A stretch of DNA of 64,000 nt. It comes from Anthracocystis setariae. Lineage: Eukaryota; Basidiomycota; Ustilaginomycetes; Ustilaginales; Ustilaginaceae. Shown piece by piece: positions 48,822 to 59,604 of this stretch; the first letter of the stretch is position 1; each line of letters begins with the position of its first letter. Below the pieces are notes generated by a model. It was not told the origin of the DNA, did no database searches, and saw nothing but the letters and a program-made list of their open reading frames with translations. The stretch is from assembly GCA_928724745.1 (NCBI GenBank), contig CAKMXJ010000039.1:496001-560000 (forward strand). The letters are read 5' to 3'. Made by a program: the position numbers and the translations under genes.

Positions 48822-51524
48822 ATGAGCACCTTGAGGCCAGCGACCAAGTCAATGTCCAACGATGGGAGCACAAAGGCACACCACACAGATTCGGCCGATG
48901 CCGGTCCCAAGCGCCGTAATGCTGGACGCAACAACTCCCATCATGTTCGACCTGATATCAATGCCAATCAGCAAGGCAAGCGTGGCGGCCAAAGCATGAA
49001 CCATTTGCTATCCTTCACGCTACCTCCCCGTAGTCGACCTCCTGCTGCTGGTCCTACTCGCAGATCGCGTCGAAGTACCCCCTCCGCTCCCTTCAACAAA
49101 GAGCGTTACGTCAATGCGCAGTACCGCTTCCTTGTCAAACCCACAGGCGATTACACCGCCTACTTCGCCGATCCTGATATCTATCTCAACTGGGCCGACA
49201 TTCTTCAAGTAGTCATCCCAACCTCTTCAGCGCTAGCCGGTGTTGGATCGTCTGCTCCGATCGCGGATCAGCCAAGAGAGCCTGCGCACGAAGGTGCAGC
49301 ATGCCCGATTTGCCTCTCACCACCCACGGCTCCACGCATGACCAAGTGCGGTCACGTCTTCTGCTACCCTTGCATTCTTCACTACCTCACCTTGAAGGAC
49401 CAAGAAAAAAGCCAGTCGGCGGCGCCAACAATACTGCAGGCTCCGACTCCAAAGTGGAGACGATGTCCTATCTGCTGGGATGCCGTGTATGCGCGCGATC
49501 TCAAAGCAGTTCGATGGTGGGATGCCAAGGCTGCCGCGCGCGAGCATGAAGTCAAGCTGCAAGAACAGCACGAGATGGATCGCGTTCGACGCATCAGCGA
49601 GCTGGACGAAGACAACATTGATGTAGCAGCTGATCACCTTGCGGGCATCGATGCGCCCAGCTTGACGCATTCGCATCCCGACATGCTCGCCATGCGGCTG
49701 ATCGAACGACCCAACGTCACCACGCTCGCTCTGCCTCAGTCATCGACGTGGCCCGCCTCGGAGCTGGACCAGCCGCTTATCGCCGTACATTGCGCGCCGT
49801 GGCATTTCCAGCCCGATGTCATGGGATTTGCCAAATTCATGCTGGCCACACCGGAGCTGCTCACCGAGTCGCTCAACAACGACCTTGCCGAGCTGGAGCA
49901 GGAGATCCAAGTGCTCAAGAGCTTCGGCACAGACGCAAATGGATTGCACTTTATCGCACTGGCGCAGAACAAGGTCAAGGAACAGATTCAGAAAGTGCAG
50001 AGCGAACTAGATCTGCCCATAGTGCGTAGCACGATCGGCGCAGCACGGAACGACCTCAAGGAGCATCAAGCGTCACTGCGCGGTCAGCTGCAGCGCACCG
50101 ATTTGAGTCGACGTCAGCGCAAGCGCATGGAGCGTTCGCAGACAGACGAAGAGCCAGATGCGACAGCCGCAGTCGTGCGAACGGCCAAGACGGACAATGC
50201 TAGCACCCGCGACGGTACACCCGAGGTCGCTTTGGGTGCAGAAGAGTTCCTAGCCTTGAGAGCGCAGAGCCAGGGCGGCATGGTGAGCCATTCGTCGTCC
50301 GACACCGGGGCATCGCAGAGTGACACCAAAGATCCACACTCAGCATCGGAGTCGACACACAAGAACGTCAACTCGCGCCAGCCCAAGCCACGGAAGAACG
50401 TCAATCCGCCTCAACCCGAGACTTCCTCATACGTCTTCTTCCAGGCGGCGTCGGGCCAGAGCATCTTCTTACATCCGCTCGACACGAAGATTCTCCTCGC
50501 ACACTACGGTGCATACGCCAAGTTGCCACGCAATCTCGCCGTCAAAGTGGCGGGAGCAGATGAAGGCAGTATGAACGAGGAGCTTCGTAGGCGATGCAAG
50601 TATCTCAATCACATCCCCATGGCTGCCGACGTGATCTTCATCGAGGTCGATTGGGAGGGCATGGAGTTGGTCGACAAGACCACTTTGCGGCCGTACGAGC
50701 AAGCTCTTCGCCAACGCCGCAATCGAAGGCGAGACAAGGAGCGACGAGAAGACCGGGCCAAGACGCGTGCGGAAGAAGCGGAACTCATCTCGAACCAGGG
50801 CGGGCCCGCCGCTGCCGCAGCATATCGACGACAGCAGGAGCAGCTCGCGGCGTTCACGAGCGAAGCTAATTTCCCTTCGGATGGTCTGTCGCGCAGCTTT
50901 GACCGCAGCGGCGGTGCTGGCGAAGGCGGCTTTGCGTCCGGCTCGTCGCCGAGCTTCCGTGAGGCAGCCATGTTTGGTGCCGAGCGTGAGTTCCCGTTGC
51001 ATCCTGGTGCTGAGGGGACGGAAGATTTTCCGGACTCGCTTAGAGGAACGCGCTATGGTTTGGAGCGAGTCTCGATCTTGTCGGACGATCACGCCGACGC
51101 AGAACGTGGCACCGGAGGCCAACCACCGAATCGACCGGTGGGATCGGTCAAGAAGACGGTGTGGGGCACACCGGCATCCAAGTCGAGCTTTGCGAGTGCG
51201 ATTCAAGGACGCAGTTCGGACGCGCATGGTATCTGGGATGACCAAATGGATGACGCGTGGCACGAGTTGGAGGAGGACTACATTTTGGGATCCAAGACGG
51301 GTGCAGTTCGCGAAAGTCGTGGGCTGAACAAGCAGGCAAAAGCTGGTGGATCCGTCAGATCAAGCGTGGGTGAAAGTGGCACAACAACCGAGGTTCCGAT
51401 GGAGGCCAACGTCGCAGTGGCAGGGTCGGGTCATGTCTCGAGCTCCGAGGCGGCGGGAAAGTCGAAGCGTGTCAAGAAGAAGCTGATCCTCACTGGCGGT
51501 GGTGGTGGGCGTGGTTCACGCTAA
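48822..51524 (+). CDS. mag2: RING finger protein, Mag2/RNF10-like
   Basis: A 900-residue protein started at ATG 48,822 (MSTLRPATKSMSND); the frame is open upstream but has no earlier ATG. Before the RING is the family-specific segment RYVNAQYRFLVKPTGDYTAYFADPD. The C3HC4 RING starts at about residue 160: CPICLSPPTAPRMTKCGHVFCYPCILHYL, with CPICWDAVYARDLKAVRWW closing it. Later parts include FFQAASGQSIFLHPLDTKILLAHYGAYAKLP and EVDWEGMELV, which also occur in RNF10/Mag2 proteins. The C-terminal third is disordered and ends in a basic Gly-rich tail (KKKLILTGGGGGRGSR). Mammalian RNF10 and yeast Mag2 ubiquitinate 40S ribosomal proteins during quality control; that role here is inferred from homology. 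Confidence 0.87.
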   Translation: MSTLRPATKSMSNDGSTKAHHTDSADAGPKRRNAGRNNSHHVRPDINANQQGKRGGQSMNHLLSFTLPPRSRPPAAGPTRRSRRSTPSAPFNKERYVNAQYRFLVKPTGDYTAYFADPDIYLNWADILQVVIPTSSALAGVGSSAPIADQPREPAHEGAACPICLSPPTAPRMTKCGHVFCYPCILHYLTLKDQEKSQSAAPTILQAPTPKWRRCPICWDAVYARDLKAVRWWDAKAAAREHEVKLQEQHEMDRVRRISELDEDNIDVAADHLAGIDAPSLTHSHPDMLAMRLIERPNVTTLALPQSSTWPASELDQPLIAVHCAPWHFQPDVMGFAKFMLATPELLTESLNNDLAELEQEIQVLKSFGTDANGLHFIALAQNKVKEQIQKVQSELDLPIVRSTIGAARNDLKEHQASLRGQLQRTDLSRRQRKRMERSQTDEEPDATAAVVRTAKTDNASTRDGTPEVALGAEEFLALRAQSQGGMVSHSSSDTGASQSDTKDPHSASESTHKNVNSRQPKPRKNVNPPQPETSSYVFFQAASGQSIFLHPLDTKILLAHYGAYAKLPRNLAVKVAGADEGSMNEELRRRCKYLNHIPMAADVIFIEVDWEGMELVDKTTLRPYEQALRQRRNRRRDKERREDRAKTRAEEAELISNQGGPAAAAAYRRQQEQLAAFTSEANFPSDGLSRSFDRSGGAGEGGFASGSSPSFREAAMFGAEREFPLHPGAEGTEDFPDSLRGTRYGLERVSILSDDHADAERGTGGQPPNRPVGSVKKTVWGTPASKSSFASAIQGRSSDAHGIWDDQMDDAWHELEEDYILGSKTGAVRESRGLNKQAKAGGSVRSSVGESGTTTEVPMEANVAVAGSGHVSSSEAAGKSKRVKKKLILTGGGGGRGSR

Positions 51525-52309
51525 GCTTATTGTTATCAACAGACTTAGTTTTAATGTAAGACACAGGAGAGAGAGAGGCTCATGTCGCGTGATGGAAGCC
51601 GAGACGAGGATGATCTTTGCAATGAGGGTTGTCAATGATCGCTGTGGGGCATGACGTTGTATGTGAGGATCACCGGATTGCAGTGATAATGGTTGGTTGC
51701 TTGGTCTGGATCGCTCGAATGCTTTGAACGCTTGCGCTTCCCGGAAAGGAACTGAAAAAAAAAAGGGTCCATCATGGGGAGAAGCATCGAATCCACGCAC
51801 CGGCGGAACTGAGCAGCGATCGGACCTTGAAAAAAAAAAATCATGCAGACCTGATCGCGGCACGGAAGTGGTCACTGTCGATTAACCTCCCACCTCGCTT
51901 TCCCCACAGAGATTGAAGTCGGTGCTTCGAACTACGTGCCGACAAAGAAAGACCGCCTACGATCGGAATCGACATGCTTGTCGAGCACGTCTTGTTATCC
52001 GTGGATGAAAGCTTCGCAGGCCAGCTGGTGAGAAATCTAGCCGAGCTTCACTGAATCTGAGCAAATTAACTTGGGTTGTAACTTCACCGTCAGCAGGCTC
52101 TTGCGCTCATCGTTAAGAAGGCCAGAACCCGATGGATTGTTTATTAGCAACAAGCTATCGAGAATAGACTGGGAAGATGAAGAGCTTCTCGACGATGAAA
52201 AGCCAATATTCAGATAATGACGGTTGCCACTGCAAAAGAACGGCGAATTCCACCGTCAAAGGACTCGGCAGCAAAATATTATTTTATTGACCGTCGACTG
52301 GTGCCGATA

Positions 52310-52340
<31 letters not shown>

Positions 52341-53515
52341 CGCGCTTGCCTGGGTTTGGTTGTGCCGAATGCATTTTTAGAGCTGAACGGAATTCCATGG
52401 TCCGCATTTTGTAGACGTGCGCGTTCTCCTCAACGGTTCAGGTTAGCAGCTTCTTCGGCCAAATCAATTATTAATAATAATGCCATTTTTACACCGTTTA
52501 CACTTATGTGTAGCAACGACATGTGTGCACATCTGCCTTTCTTTTGCCAAAATCACCAAAATACCATGCACCCAAAAAAGAAAAGAAAATAAAAAAACGA
52601 AAAAAATTTAACACCAGACAGCCGCCGCCACCACAAACACCCACGTCGAAAAATTAAAACACTTTGAACGCGTCCCATGCGCGCGGTTTGGTTAGGCACG
52701 CACTTGCAATCCGCTGCTTTCGGAACACGGGCGTATCTGTGCTTCTCTTGCCTTGACCATCACGGCGATCTCGTGTCCTACACTCGTTCACATCGCTTCA
52801 TATCACCACACCACATTGCACACAGCGCATACCGTCTTCCTGCAGCACCACACATCCTAAGCTTCTTTGGTTTCCGTCGCGCCTGTTTTCCAAGTGCAGT
52901 AGCTTCCCCACGCCCACGCCCACGCCCACGCCCATTCCGCGTTCCAAGTTTGCTGCTTCTGCATCTCAGCCGACACCTTCGAACCCTTGCCGGTCAGGTT
53001 CTTTATTAATACATCTGCCTTGCAATCTTTGGCGCTTCTTCCCTCCTTCACCCAACCGTCTCCAGCTCCGCCTTCCGTCTGCACCACCATCCATTGCATC
53101 TCAATTGCGTAACACAATCCGGCACAGGATCCTTGTCGCCCTTATCGGACATCCTCGCCTCAACGCATAGGCTTATCGTTCAAGCTTGTTTCTTTGCGCT
53201 GCATACCTCGACTCTCTTCTTCACTTCTCGTCTTGATGTCTACCACTACGCCCAGATAACCGGCCCCTTTGCATCCAAGACAGGCGCTCCTGCCTAGTCC
53301 ACCCCTACAGCACCATCCTCATACAAAGTCGTTCGCTGACACCAACCACGCTTCCCCGCAGTGCTTCGGTTCAGGCTACAGCATCATCCGTTTTCGAAAC
53401 CACTCTTACTTTCTTTACGCCATCACCGAGCACACTCGCTAGGCCACCTCGACGCAACCTAGCATTCCTCTCCTCGCCCAGCATTTCAAATCTGTCTCGC
53501 CAAAGCTTCGTCACC
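51525..53515. other. Intergenic RING gene-GT32, with simple repeats
   Basis: About 2 kb. Holds A10 runs near 51,754 and 51,831, a T29 tract at 52,312-52,340, an A-rich patch at about 52,570-52,610, and a CCCACG repeat at about 52,907-52,934. A pyrimidine-rich GT32 leader follows (52,680-53,515). No gene recognised. Confidence 0.5.
52312..52340. repeat. T29 homopolymer
   Basis: Twenty-nine consecutive T on the plus strand in the gap between the RING and GT32 genes. Confidence 0.95.
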
Positions 53516-55093
53516 ATGTTCTCTTTCTTCGGCTCCGGTACAGCAAGGCGTCGCGATGGCCTGTTACCCCTGAGCGACTTCAAGATCGGTCCCTTTTCGC
53601 TCGGTGGCGGTAGCAACAACCCTCGTCACAGCAGCGACGCCGCTTACACTGCCATCACACCTTCCGATGAGCCTGCCGTCGACATTCCCATGTCTCTGCG
53701 CAACGCTCAACGGCGTGGCTCATCCGCATCGGCTGATGATTTTCAAGATGCCTCACCCCAACCACTCGGTTACAAGCCGCCTTCCTACTACGCAACTTTA
53801 CTCGGCGTTACACATCGCAGAGCAAGAAGCTCCTCTCTTCGGTGTAAATGCTTGATGTTGGCATGCATACTTCTACCCATCCTCTACATTTTCGCCTACA
53901 TCACCTTCCGTCCACCCAACTACATTGTCCTTCCGCCCGAGACCTATGTCAAGACTCTCAGAGAGACCACCGACAAGCATATTCCCGACAGAGCCTTACG
54001 CGAACTCGTTCTGCGACAACTTGCGCACATCGAGCAATCCGATACCAGCAACAAGCCACCAACAGACTCGGACCCTAACTCACCACCACAACCGTCGCTG
54101 GTGCCCAAAACGCTCTGGTCTTCGGATGGCAAGCCCGCAGCGAGTGAGTGGTACACAAAGTGGTCGCAGATGGGCTTCGAGCCCAAGTTCCTAGATGATG
54201 CCGGGGCCGAAGCGTGGATCGAGTCGCGCTACGCCAACACTTCGATCAAAGCCATGTGGGATGCGATGCCACGCTTCATCCTCAAAGTCGATCTGTTGCG
54301 CTATCTGCTCTTGCTCAACGAGGGAGGCACTTGGAGTGACATGGACACCAAACCTCTCATGCCTCTCGCTGATTGGGCCAAGGACGTCGTGCCGCTCTCG
54401 AAAGTGTTGCCGGCAGGGTCGGACCTGTTGGGGCGTGTCGCGCTCGAGCCGGAGCCGATCCGGGCAATCATCGGCATCGAAGACGATCCGGATCTCAACC
54501 CCTCACCGCGCAACTTTTTGGAACGATGGAGGCTGCTACCGATGCGACGACATCGCCCGCTGCAGTTTGTCCAGTGGACGCTGCACGTTGCGCCGAGCCA
54601 TCCGATCTTGGTGGATGTGGCGAGGCGGATCTTGCAAGCGACCGAGGTGTATCGCGCGTACGAGATCGAGCAAGAACGTGACACTTTGGCTGACGGATGG
54701 GGGTGGAACGAGAAATCGGTAGACGAGAGGCAGGAGCAGGCCAAGTTGAGAGAGGCGCATCGCGTGGATCCATGGGATGCGTTTTCCATGTCGTGGAAGT
54801 GGCAGGCGGGTCATTGGAGGTGGGGTTGGCACCATCTGGCCATCGAGGAATGGACGGGACCCGCGGTCTGGACCGATTCCGTGGTAAGTTATCTGTACGC
54901 CAGTGCAGGTGTCAGGCCGGAGGATCTTTCAGGGTTGAAGCAGCCGGTGCAGATTAGAGATGTGGTGGTTTTGCCATTGAATGGGTTCCATCCCGTCAAT
55001 GGGTTCTTGGGTTTTGGGGATGGGCAGATGAGGGAGGGTGAGAGTAGGGTCGTGCATATGTTCAGAGGGTCGTGGAAGGGCGAGAAGGGTTAG
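53516..55093 (+). CDS. Glycosyltransferase family 32 protein (Och1-like, type II membrane)
   Basis: A 525-residue Golgi-type glycosyltransferase. A cytosolic N-terminus of about 115 residues precedes a single anchor (CLMLACILLPILYIFAYITF). The lumenal catalytic domain begins with KTLRETTDKHIPDRALRELV. The GT32 signature is clear: IPKTLW-like VPKTLWSSDGKPAASEWYTKW, FILKVDLLRYLLLLNEGG, and the DXD motif in TWSDMDTKPL near residue 276, which binds Mn2+ and the nucleotide sugar. In fungi GT32 members include Och1 (alpha-1,6-mannosyltransferase) and sphingolipid or glycolipid transferases; the donor and acceptor here cannot be fixed. The C-terminal part has the WTGPAVWTDSV motif typical of the family. 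Single exon. Confidence 0.9.
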   Translation: MFSFFGSGTARRRDGLLPLSDFKIGPFSLGGGSNNPRHSSDAAYTAITPSDEPAVDIPMSLRNAQRRGSSASADDFQDASPQPLGYKPPSYYATLLGVTHRRARSSSLRCKCLMLACILLPILYIFAYITFRPPNYIVLPPETYVKTLRETTDKHIPDRALRELVLRQLAHIEQSDTSNKPPTDSDPNSPPQPSLVPKTLWSSDGKPAASEWYTKWSQMGFEPKFLDDAGAEAWIESRYANTSIKAMWDAMPRFILKVDLLRYLLLLNEGGTWSDMDTKPLMPLADWAKDVVPLSKVLPAGSDLLGRVALEPEPIRAIIGIEDDPDLNPSPRNFLERWRLLPMRRHRPLQFVQWTLHVAPSHPILVDVARRILQATEVYRAYEIEQERDTLADGWGWNEKSVDERQEQAKLREAHRVDPWDAFSMSWKWQAGHWRWGWHHLAIEEWTGPAVWTDSVVSYLYASAGVRPEDLSGLKQPVQIRDVVVLPLNGFHPVNGFLGFGDGQMREGESRVVHMFRGSWKGEKG

Positions 55094-55878
55094 CGGGTTT
55101 GCGCTTTTGCGTATAGATGGCAATGTATGGGTTTGGTCTACCAGATAGAGTCGTGGTCGAGGATAGCCACGCAAACTCGAACAGCAACCAGGGTAAGCCG
55201 TAGTGGACGCGATTTCGGATGTACAACTTGTACACGGCGACATAGGAAAAGGCATGCTGTCTTATAACGTGGTGTAGTTCCTGAAGAACAAGGTTGAAAA
55301 AGGTTTGTTGAGTGGGTAGCGTATGATGAATCGTCATTTCTGAGCGTATCTTTGCTGGTGCTCATGTCTTTTGATGAGGGGAGATGGTGTCCGAATGGAT
55401 GAATCAAGCCATGACCACAGTAAGTAGCAGCCAACTCGTCGCAATGCTAGAAAGGTTCTCAAAAACACTCTAAAATGGATACTAGCTGTGCTGTCCGTTA
55501 GCTGCAAAGGCGGCCCTTGTAGCGCAATGGTACTCAGCCTAGCAGACCTCAAGCCAAAGACCGATGGGCGGAGCCGTCAAATAGGCTGATCTTGCAGTCG
55601 GAGTCTAGCTTGAAAATTGGGAATGCCGAGATACATCAACCTTGAAGATGGCATAGGAAAGCATGTCATTCGGGCTCTCGACTTGTTGGAAAAACACTGT
55701 CAACGATTTTCGAGCTACACCAACCACTTCTGAAGAGAGTCATGCTTTTTTTTTTTTTTAATCACACAATATTGCCATGTGCGGTGGAATGTAACCGCGT
55801 CGGTACTACATGAAACAGCATCAAGACGGATTAGATTGAGCCCTTCATGGGACTTGAGATGTCCGACGAGCGAACCTC
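55094..55878. other. Convergent 3' region GT32 / DUR3-like
   Basis: 785 bp between two gene ends, with a T13 run near 55,747. A short tRNA A-box-like match near 55,518 has no partner B box (see rejected items). No gene seen. Confidence 0.5.
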
Positions 55879-58044
55879 TCAAGCCACATGAACACTATCA
55901 CTTGGAGTTCGAATCTCCTTGGACTTGAACTCGTTGGTATCGCTTTGATCCGTCGCGTCACTTGCTCTTCTTTCGTCGGCCACACGTGGCGACTTTTTCC
56001 TCAAGTTAAACAAGATCGTCCTAGCGATGGGAACCCCTTGGACAAGCGGGAAGATCCCCACACCGACAAAAGCGGTGATGGCCCAGATGAAGCTGACGAT
56101 TACCCAACCCTGGAAGAACGTCCTGCTAAAGATGTAGTCGCGATACAGCGAAAACGGCCATATGATCGTGATGATGACAAAGATGGTGAGCGCCGAGACC
56201 ACCGCGATGCGGAAGGAGCGATCCAGACGAGCACGGTTGTAGGACGGGTCATTCTCGATGATCTCCAACTGCGTTCGTGGGTCTGGGTTCGAGCTGATCC
56301 AGGTAGGTTTCTCGGTATTGCCGTGATGGCTGAGGTGTTTTTCGACCTGTTCGCGGTATTGTTGTTCCAGGATCTCGGGAACTCGTTCCCATGCGAACTC
56401 GCGAGGAAAAAAGAGTACCGATACGACCGAAAGTAGCAAGCCGACACCGATACCAGTACCACATCCTGCCAGACACGGAACCACCTCTCCCACACTGTCG
56501 AGATTCACAACCCCAGACCTATGCCATGCCACCGACAGCCATACTGCCACTCCAGAGGCAAAGTTGATCCAAATCCCCGGGAAGACCACCGAAGGATGAA
56601 GCCGGGTGTCAAAGAATGTAAAGATCAGTGGCGAAAGCCCTGCCCCAGTAAAGATTCCAGTCAGATTGTAGACGATCCCCAAGCTTAGACCGATTCCATG
56701 GAGCAGCGAGCCGAACGCGGCGGTGAAGAGACCGAATCCAATCACGACGTTTTGGTTGACTCGGAGCAGCGAGTCGGGCGAGATGGTGGGGCGGAAGTAA
56801 GTTTTGAAGATATCGTACGATACCACCGTTGATACGCCCACCAGTTGGGCAGAGATGGCCGATGTGCACGACATGAACATAAGCAGCAGTACAGCTGCCG
56901 AACCACCCTTGCCTAGAAGTGCTTGGGCAGTGTACGGGAGCACAAGTCCTGCCGAGACGTCAGCCTTGGGGATTCGATTCGGATACGTAGGGAAGCCCGG
57001 ATATGTGGTCTCGAGTGCCAGCGCTGCGAGACCGGCGGTGGTGGCAAGACAGAATGGAATCGAGAACCACGCAAGCCCACCGATCAGATACCCAGGAAAC
57101 GCCGCCTCGGGCATCGCCGCCACACCCTTCTGATGGAAACTTGCATCCAGGAACACCTGTACACCAACCAAACCCAACACAGCGTCAGAAACGCATCAGC
57201 AATCGCAATCTTCACTAGCTCTTAGATTCTTGGAAAGACTTACCACACCGGTATACTCGAATGCCGAGAGCCACGCGAAATACTGTCCTCCCTCTGTCTT
57301 GAGCGTCAAGACACTCCCCTTGTAATTACCGGCAATATCGATCCCCTTCTGCGCGGTCACTAGCCTGTCGTACATCGCGGCCGGGCTGCCGATCTCGGGG
57401 AACGTCGCATACGCACGCAACCAAAACACAAACAGGATCACGAAGATGATCACGGTATGCAAATAATCGGCCAGAATCGTGCTCCTCAACCCACCCCTGA
57501 GCGTATACGCCACCACACTGGTGGGGAGCAAGAACAAAGCCGCATATACATTCATACCCGTGATCGAGTTGATCGCCGCGGCACCACCCAACAGCACACT
57601 GGAGCACACGAGGATGTTGGTAGCCAGCGCAAAGAAGATGTACGTGAGGTGCGGCAGCGTTCCGAACCTGATGCGGACGAGTTCCAGGTAGGTGTGTACT
57701 GAGGGAGCGCGACGTTTGAGTTGGATGGCGAGCGTCGAGAAGAGGACGATTTGAGTGCAGTTGCCAGAGGCGTACAGCATGGCTCCGGCGACACCGTAGT
57801 TGTAGGCGGTTGAGACGGACGAGAGGAGGGTGGTGGACCATGTCCAGGAAGAGATGACTGCGGCAGCGATAAGGCCGGTTCCGAGCGAACGACGTGCTAC
57901 GGAGAATTCTTCAGCGTCTTTCGAGATACCGGCATAGCGGATTAGGGAGCGGGAGATTCCCACTACGACGATGGCGAACAGGGCACCAAGCCCGATGACC
58001 ACCCCGTAGCCGACGCCCTGCGACAGCGGTGGGCTTTGAGTCAT
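55879..58044 (-). CDS. dur3: Sodium:solute symporter family transporter, DUR3-like (urea/polyamine)
   Basis: Two exons (57244..58044 and 55879..57156) join in phase 0 to give 692 aa, near yeast Dur3 (735). The 87-nt intron has a GTAAGT donor and GTACAG acceptor. The N-terminus (GYGVVIGLGALFAIVVVGISR) starts a long series of hydrophobic helices. SSS-family hallmarks include EFSVARRSLGTGLIAAAVISSWTW, YNYGVAGAMLYASGN, LRGGLRSTILADYLHTVIIF, and after the junction VFLDASFHQKGVAAMP, where canonical Dur3 has a fuller glycine-rich match. A long hydrophilic loop (FAWERVPEILEQQYREQVEKHL) separates the last helices. The protein ends in a short cytosolic tail. Urea or polyamine uptake at the plasma membrane is the family role. 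GATA cores in the promoter would fit nitrogen regulation but are only weak matches. Confidence 0.9.
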
Positions 58045-58161
58045 GGCAGAAGCTACTAGATCAGGAGGCTAAATTCAATGGGTAGAGGAAGTACGACAAT
58101 AAGAAGCGATGGTCAAAGATAGAAGGAAAGGGGCTGAGAGGACGAGGAGGGACGTGCGGTC

Positions 58162-58170
58162 CTTATAAGT
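58162..58170 (-). promoter_or_regulatory. TATA-like box upstream of the DUR3-like gene
   Basis: CTTATAAGT, nearly palindromic, about 120 bp upstream of the ATG at 58,044 on the minus strand. Candidate core promoter element. Confidence 0.4.
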
Positions 58171-59604
58171 ACGTTCTAGCCCCGCAGGGCTCGAACAGCC
58201 CCTCTTCAAACTTCTGAAAGACCTTTTGGCATCTCGCTGTCATGTCAACGAGCCTAAACCTTCCAAAGCCACTACTGCAGTGCAAGCGCCGTAAAAGTCG
58301 GTACCCTGCTTATCCTAGATCCTGGTTGGAATCTTCTCATCTCGGCAAACAGCCTTGCAGCAAAAGCTCACTGTAGATCTCAGGGGTCAGAGTCATTTGT
58401 ACTCGATCTGGCAAGTGCGATAGCCAAAAACCCACGGGGAAAGAGTAGACGATGGGAAGACTCCGACAGCGAATGGCATGATCAGGAATGGGATGGAAGC
58501 GGGATGCTTTCACTGCGACTCATCGGCTGGAGGTCTCGTCCAAATTTGACACGAAGGAAGCTCAAGAGTGGCAGCAAGAGATTTGATTAGACATCGAAAG
58601 GGTCGAAGTCAGAGACTGCCTTTCACGTTGAAACAAGGAGGAGATATGGTGCAACACAACTTCACAAATAATGACGAGCGAGATCTTCGTTGATCTCATC
58701 AAGCCTACTTTGTGCGGTACGATAGTGTTGCTCCTCCGCTCTTGCACCACTTTGATCAACACGTGAAAGGATGCGACAGAGTGAAGGCCATTTTGCAGAG
58801 ACAATGGACGCAGAACGGAGCCAAACGTTGAAAAAGAAGACACCATCGCAAATCGTCTCGCATCATCTTTCGGTATGATGTGCTCCAACGTGCCAAGCTG
58901 ACGAATCTGGCGTTGCAAACACGCTTTGGCCCTGCGCTCTGCCAGACAGCTGTCCAAGATGTTAGAAAAGGCGACTGTTGCCGAGCGAGCGTCTTCCTAA
59001 AGGCTAGGCAAGCAAGCACGGAATTCACGCTAAAGCACATCCACCAAATCACGTCCGGCTTTTGCTCGCTGACGCCATTCTCGCTCTCGCGTGCCGCCTG
59101 CATACGCTCCGCACCATGGTACCGGCCACACTTCTACCATCACCTGCTTCCGAACGAGCAGATCTCATCGGAACGTAGACAACACTTTCATCAAGATGTT
59201 GGATCGACCGATGGGAACAGATCGGGAGGGACTGGTTTCGATGACCTCGAGGGTGGCTCGGGAGTACCCTAACAGTCATGGCGGTGACTGATAAGATCCG
59301 CTCCTCTCCCCGCACTAGATGACACCTACCAACCATAATCGCGGCGAATCATGGCACGAAGAACGATGCTGGCGCCTCGACACGTTTGTGGACCGCAGAC
59401 TCGATCGGAATCGTGCCTTGTGCTGGATGATCATAACCCAAAAGGTACCTTTACCCTATCAGATACAGTGGGCCCCCTACAAGAGGGCAACATGGCTAGC
59501 TTGAGCCTGTACGCTACCATGAGGCATGGTGCTGTATATAGATCTCTTGAACGGTGCACAGGGACACCTTGTGCCCGCCTCAAGCTCTACTTGCATTTTT
59601 CTCT
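58171..59604. other. Divergent promoter region DUR3-like / FAD oxidoreductase
   Basis: About 1.4 kb. GATA cores occur near 58,310 (minus strand), 58,424 and 59,289 (plus strand). Short frames without recognisable motifs. A TATA box lies near the right end. Confidence 0.5.
59535..59540 (+). promoter_or_regulatory. TATA box for the FAD oxidoreductase gene
   Basis: TATATA 65-70 bp upstream of the first ATG (59,605) and about 105 bp upstream of the second (59,644). The spacing favours the second ATG slightly. Motif only. Confidence 0.4.

Noticed and set aside
55518..55570. tRNA-like segment with TAGCGCAATGG resembling a Pol III A box
   Set aside because: No B box or T-arm follows within tRNA distance and no acceptor stem pairs; the GTTCGAATC match at about 55,904 is inside the DUR3 coding region.
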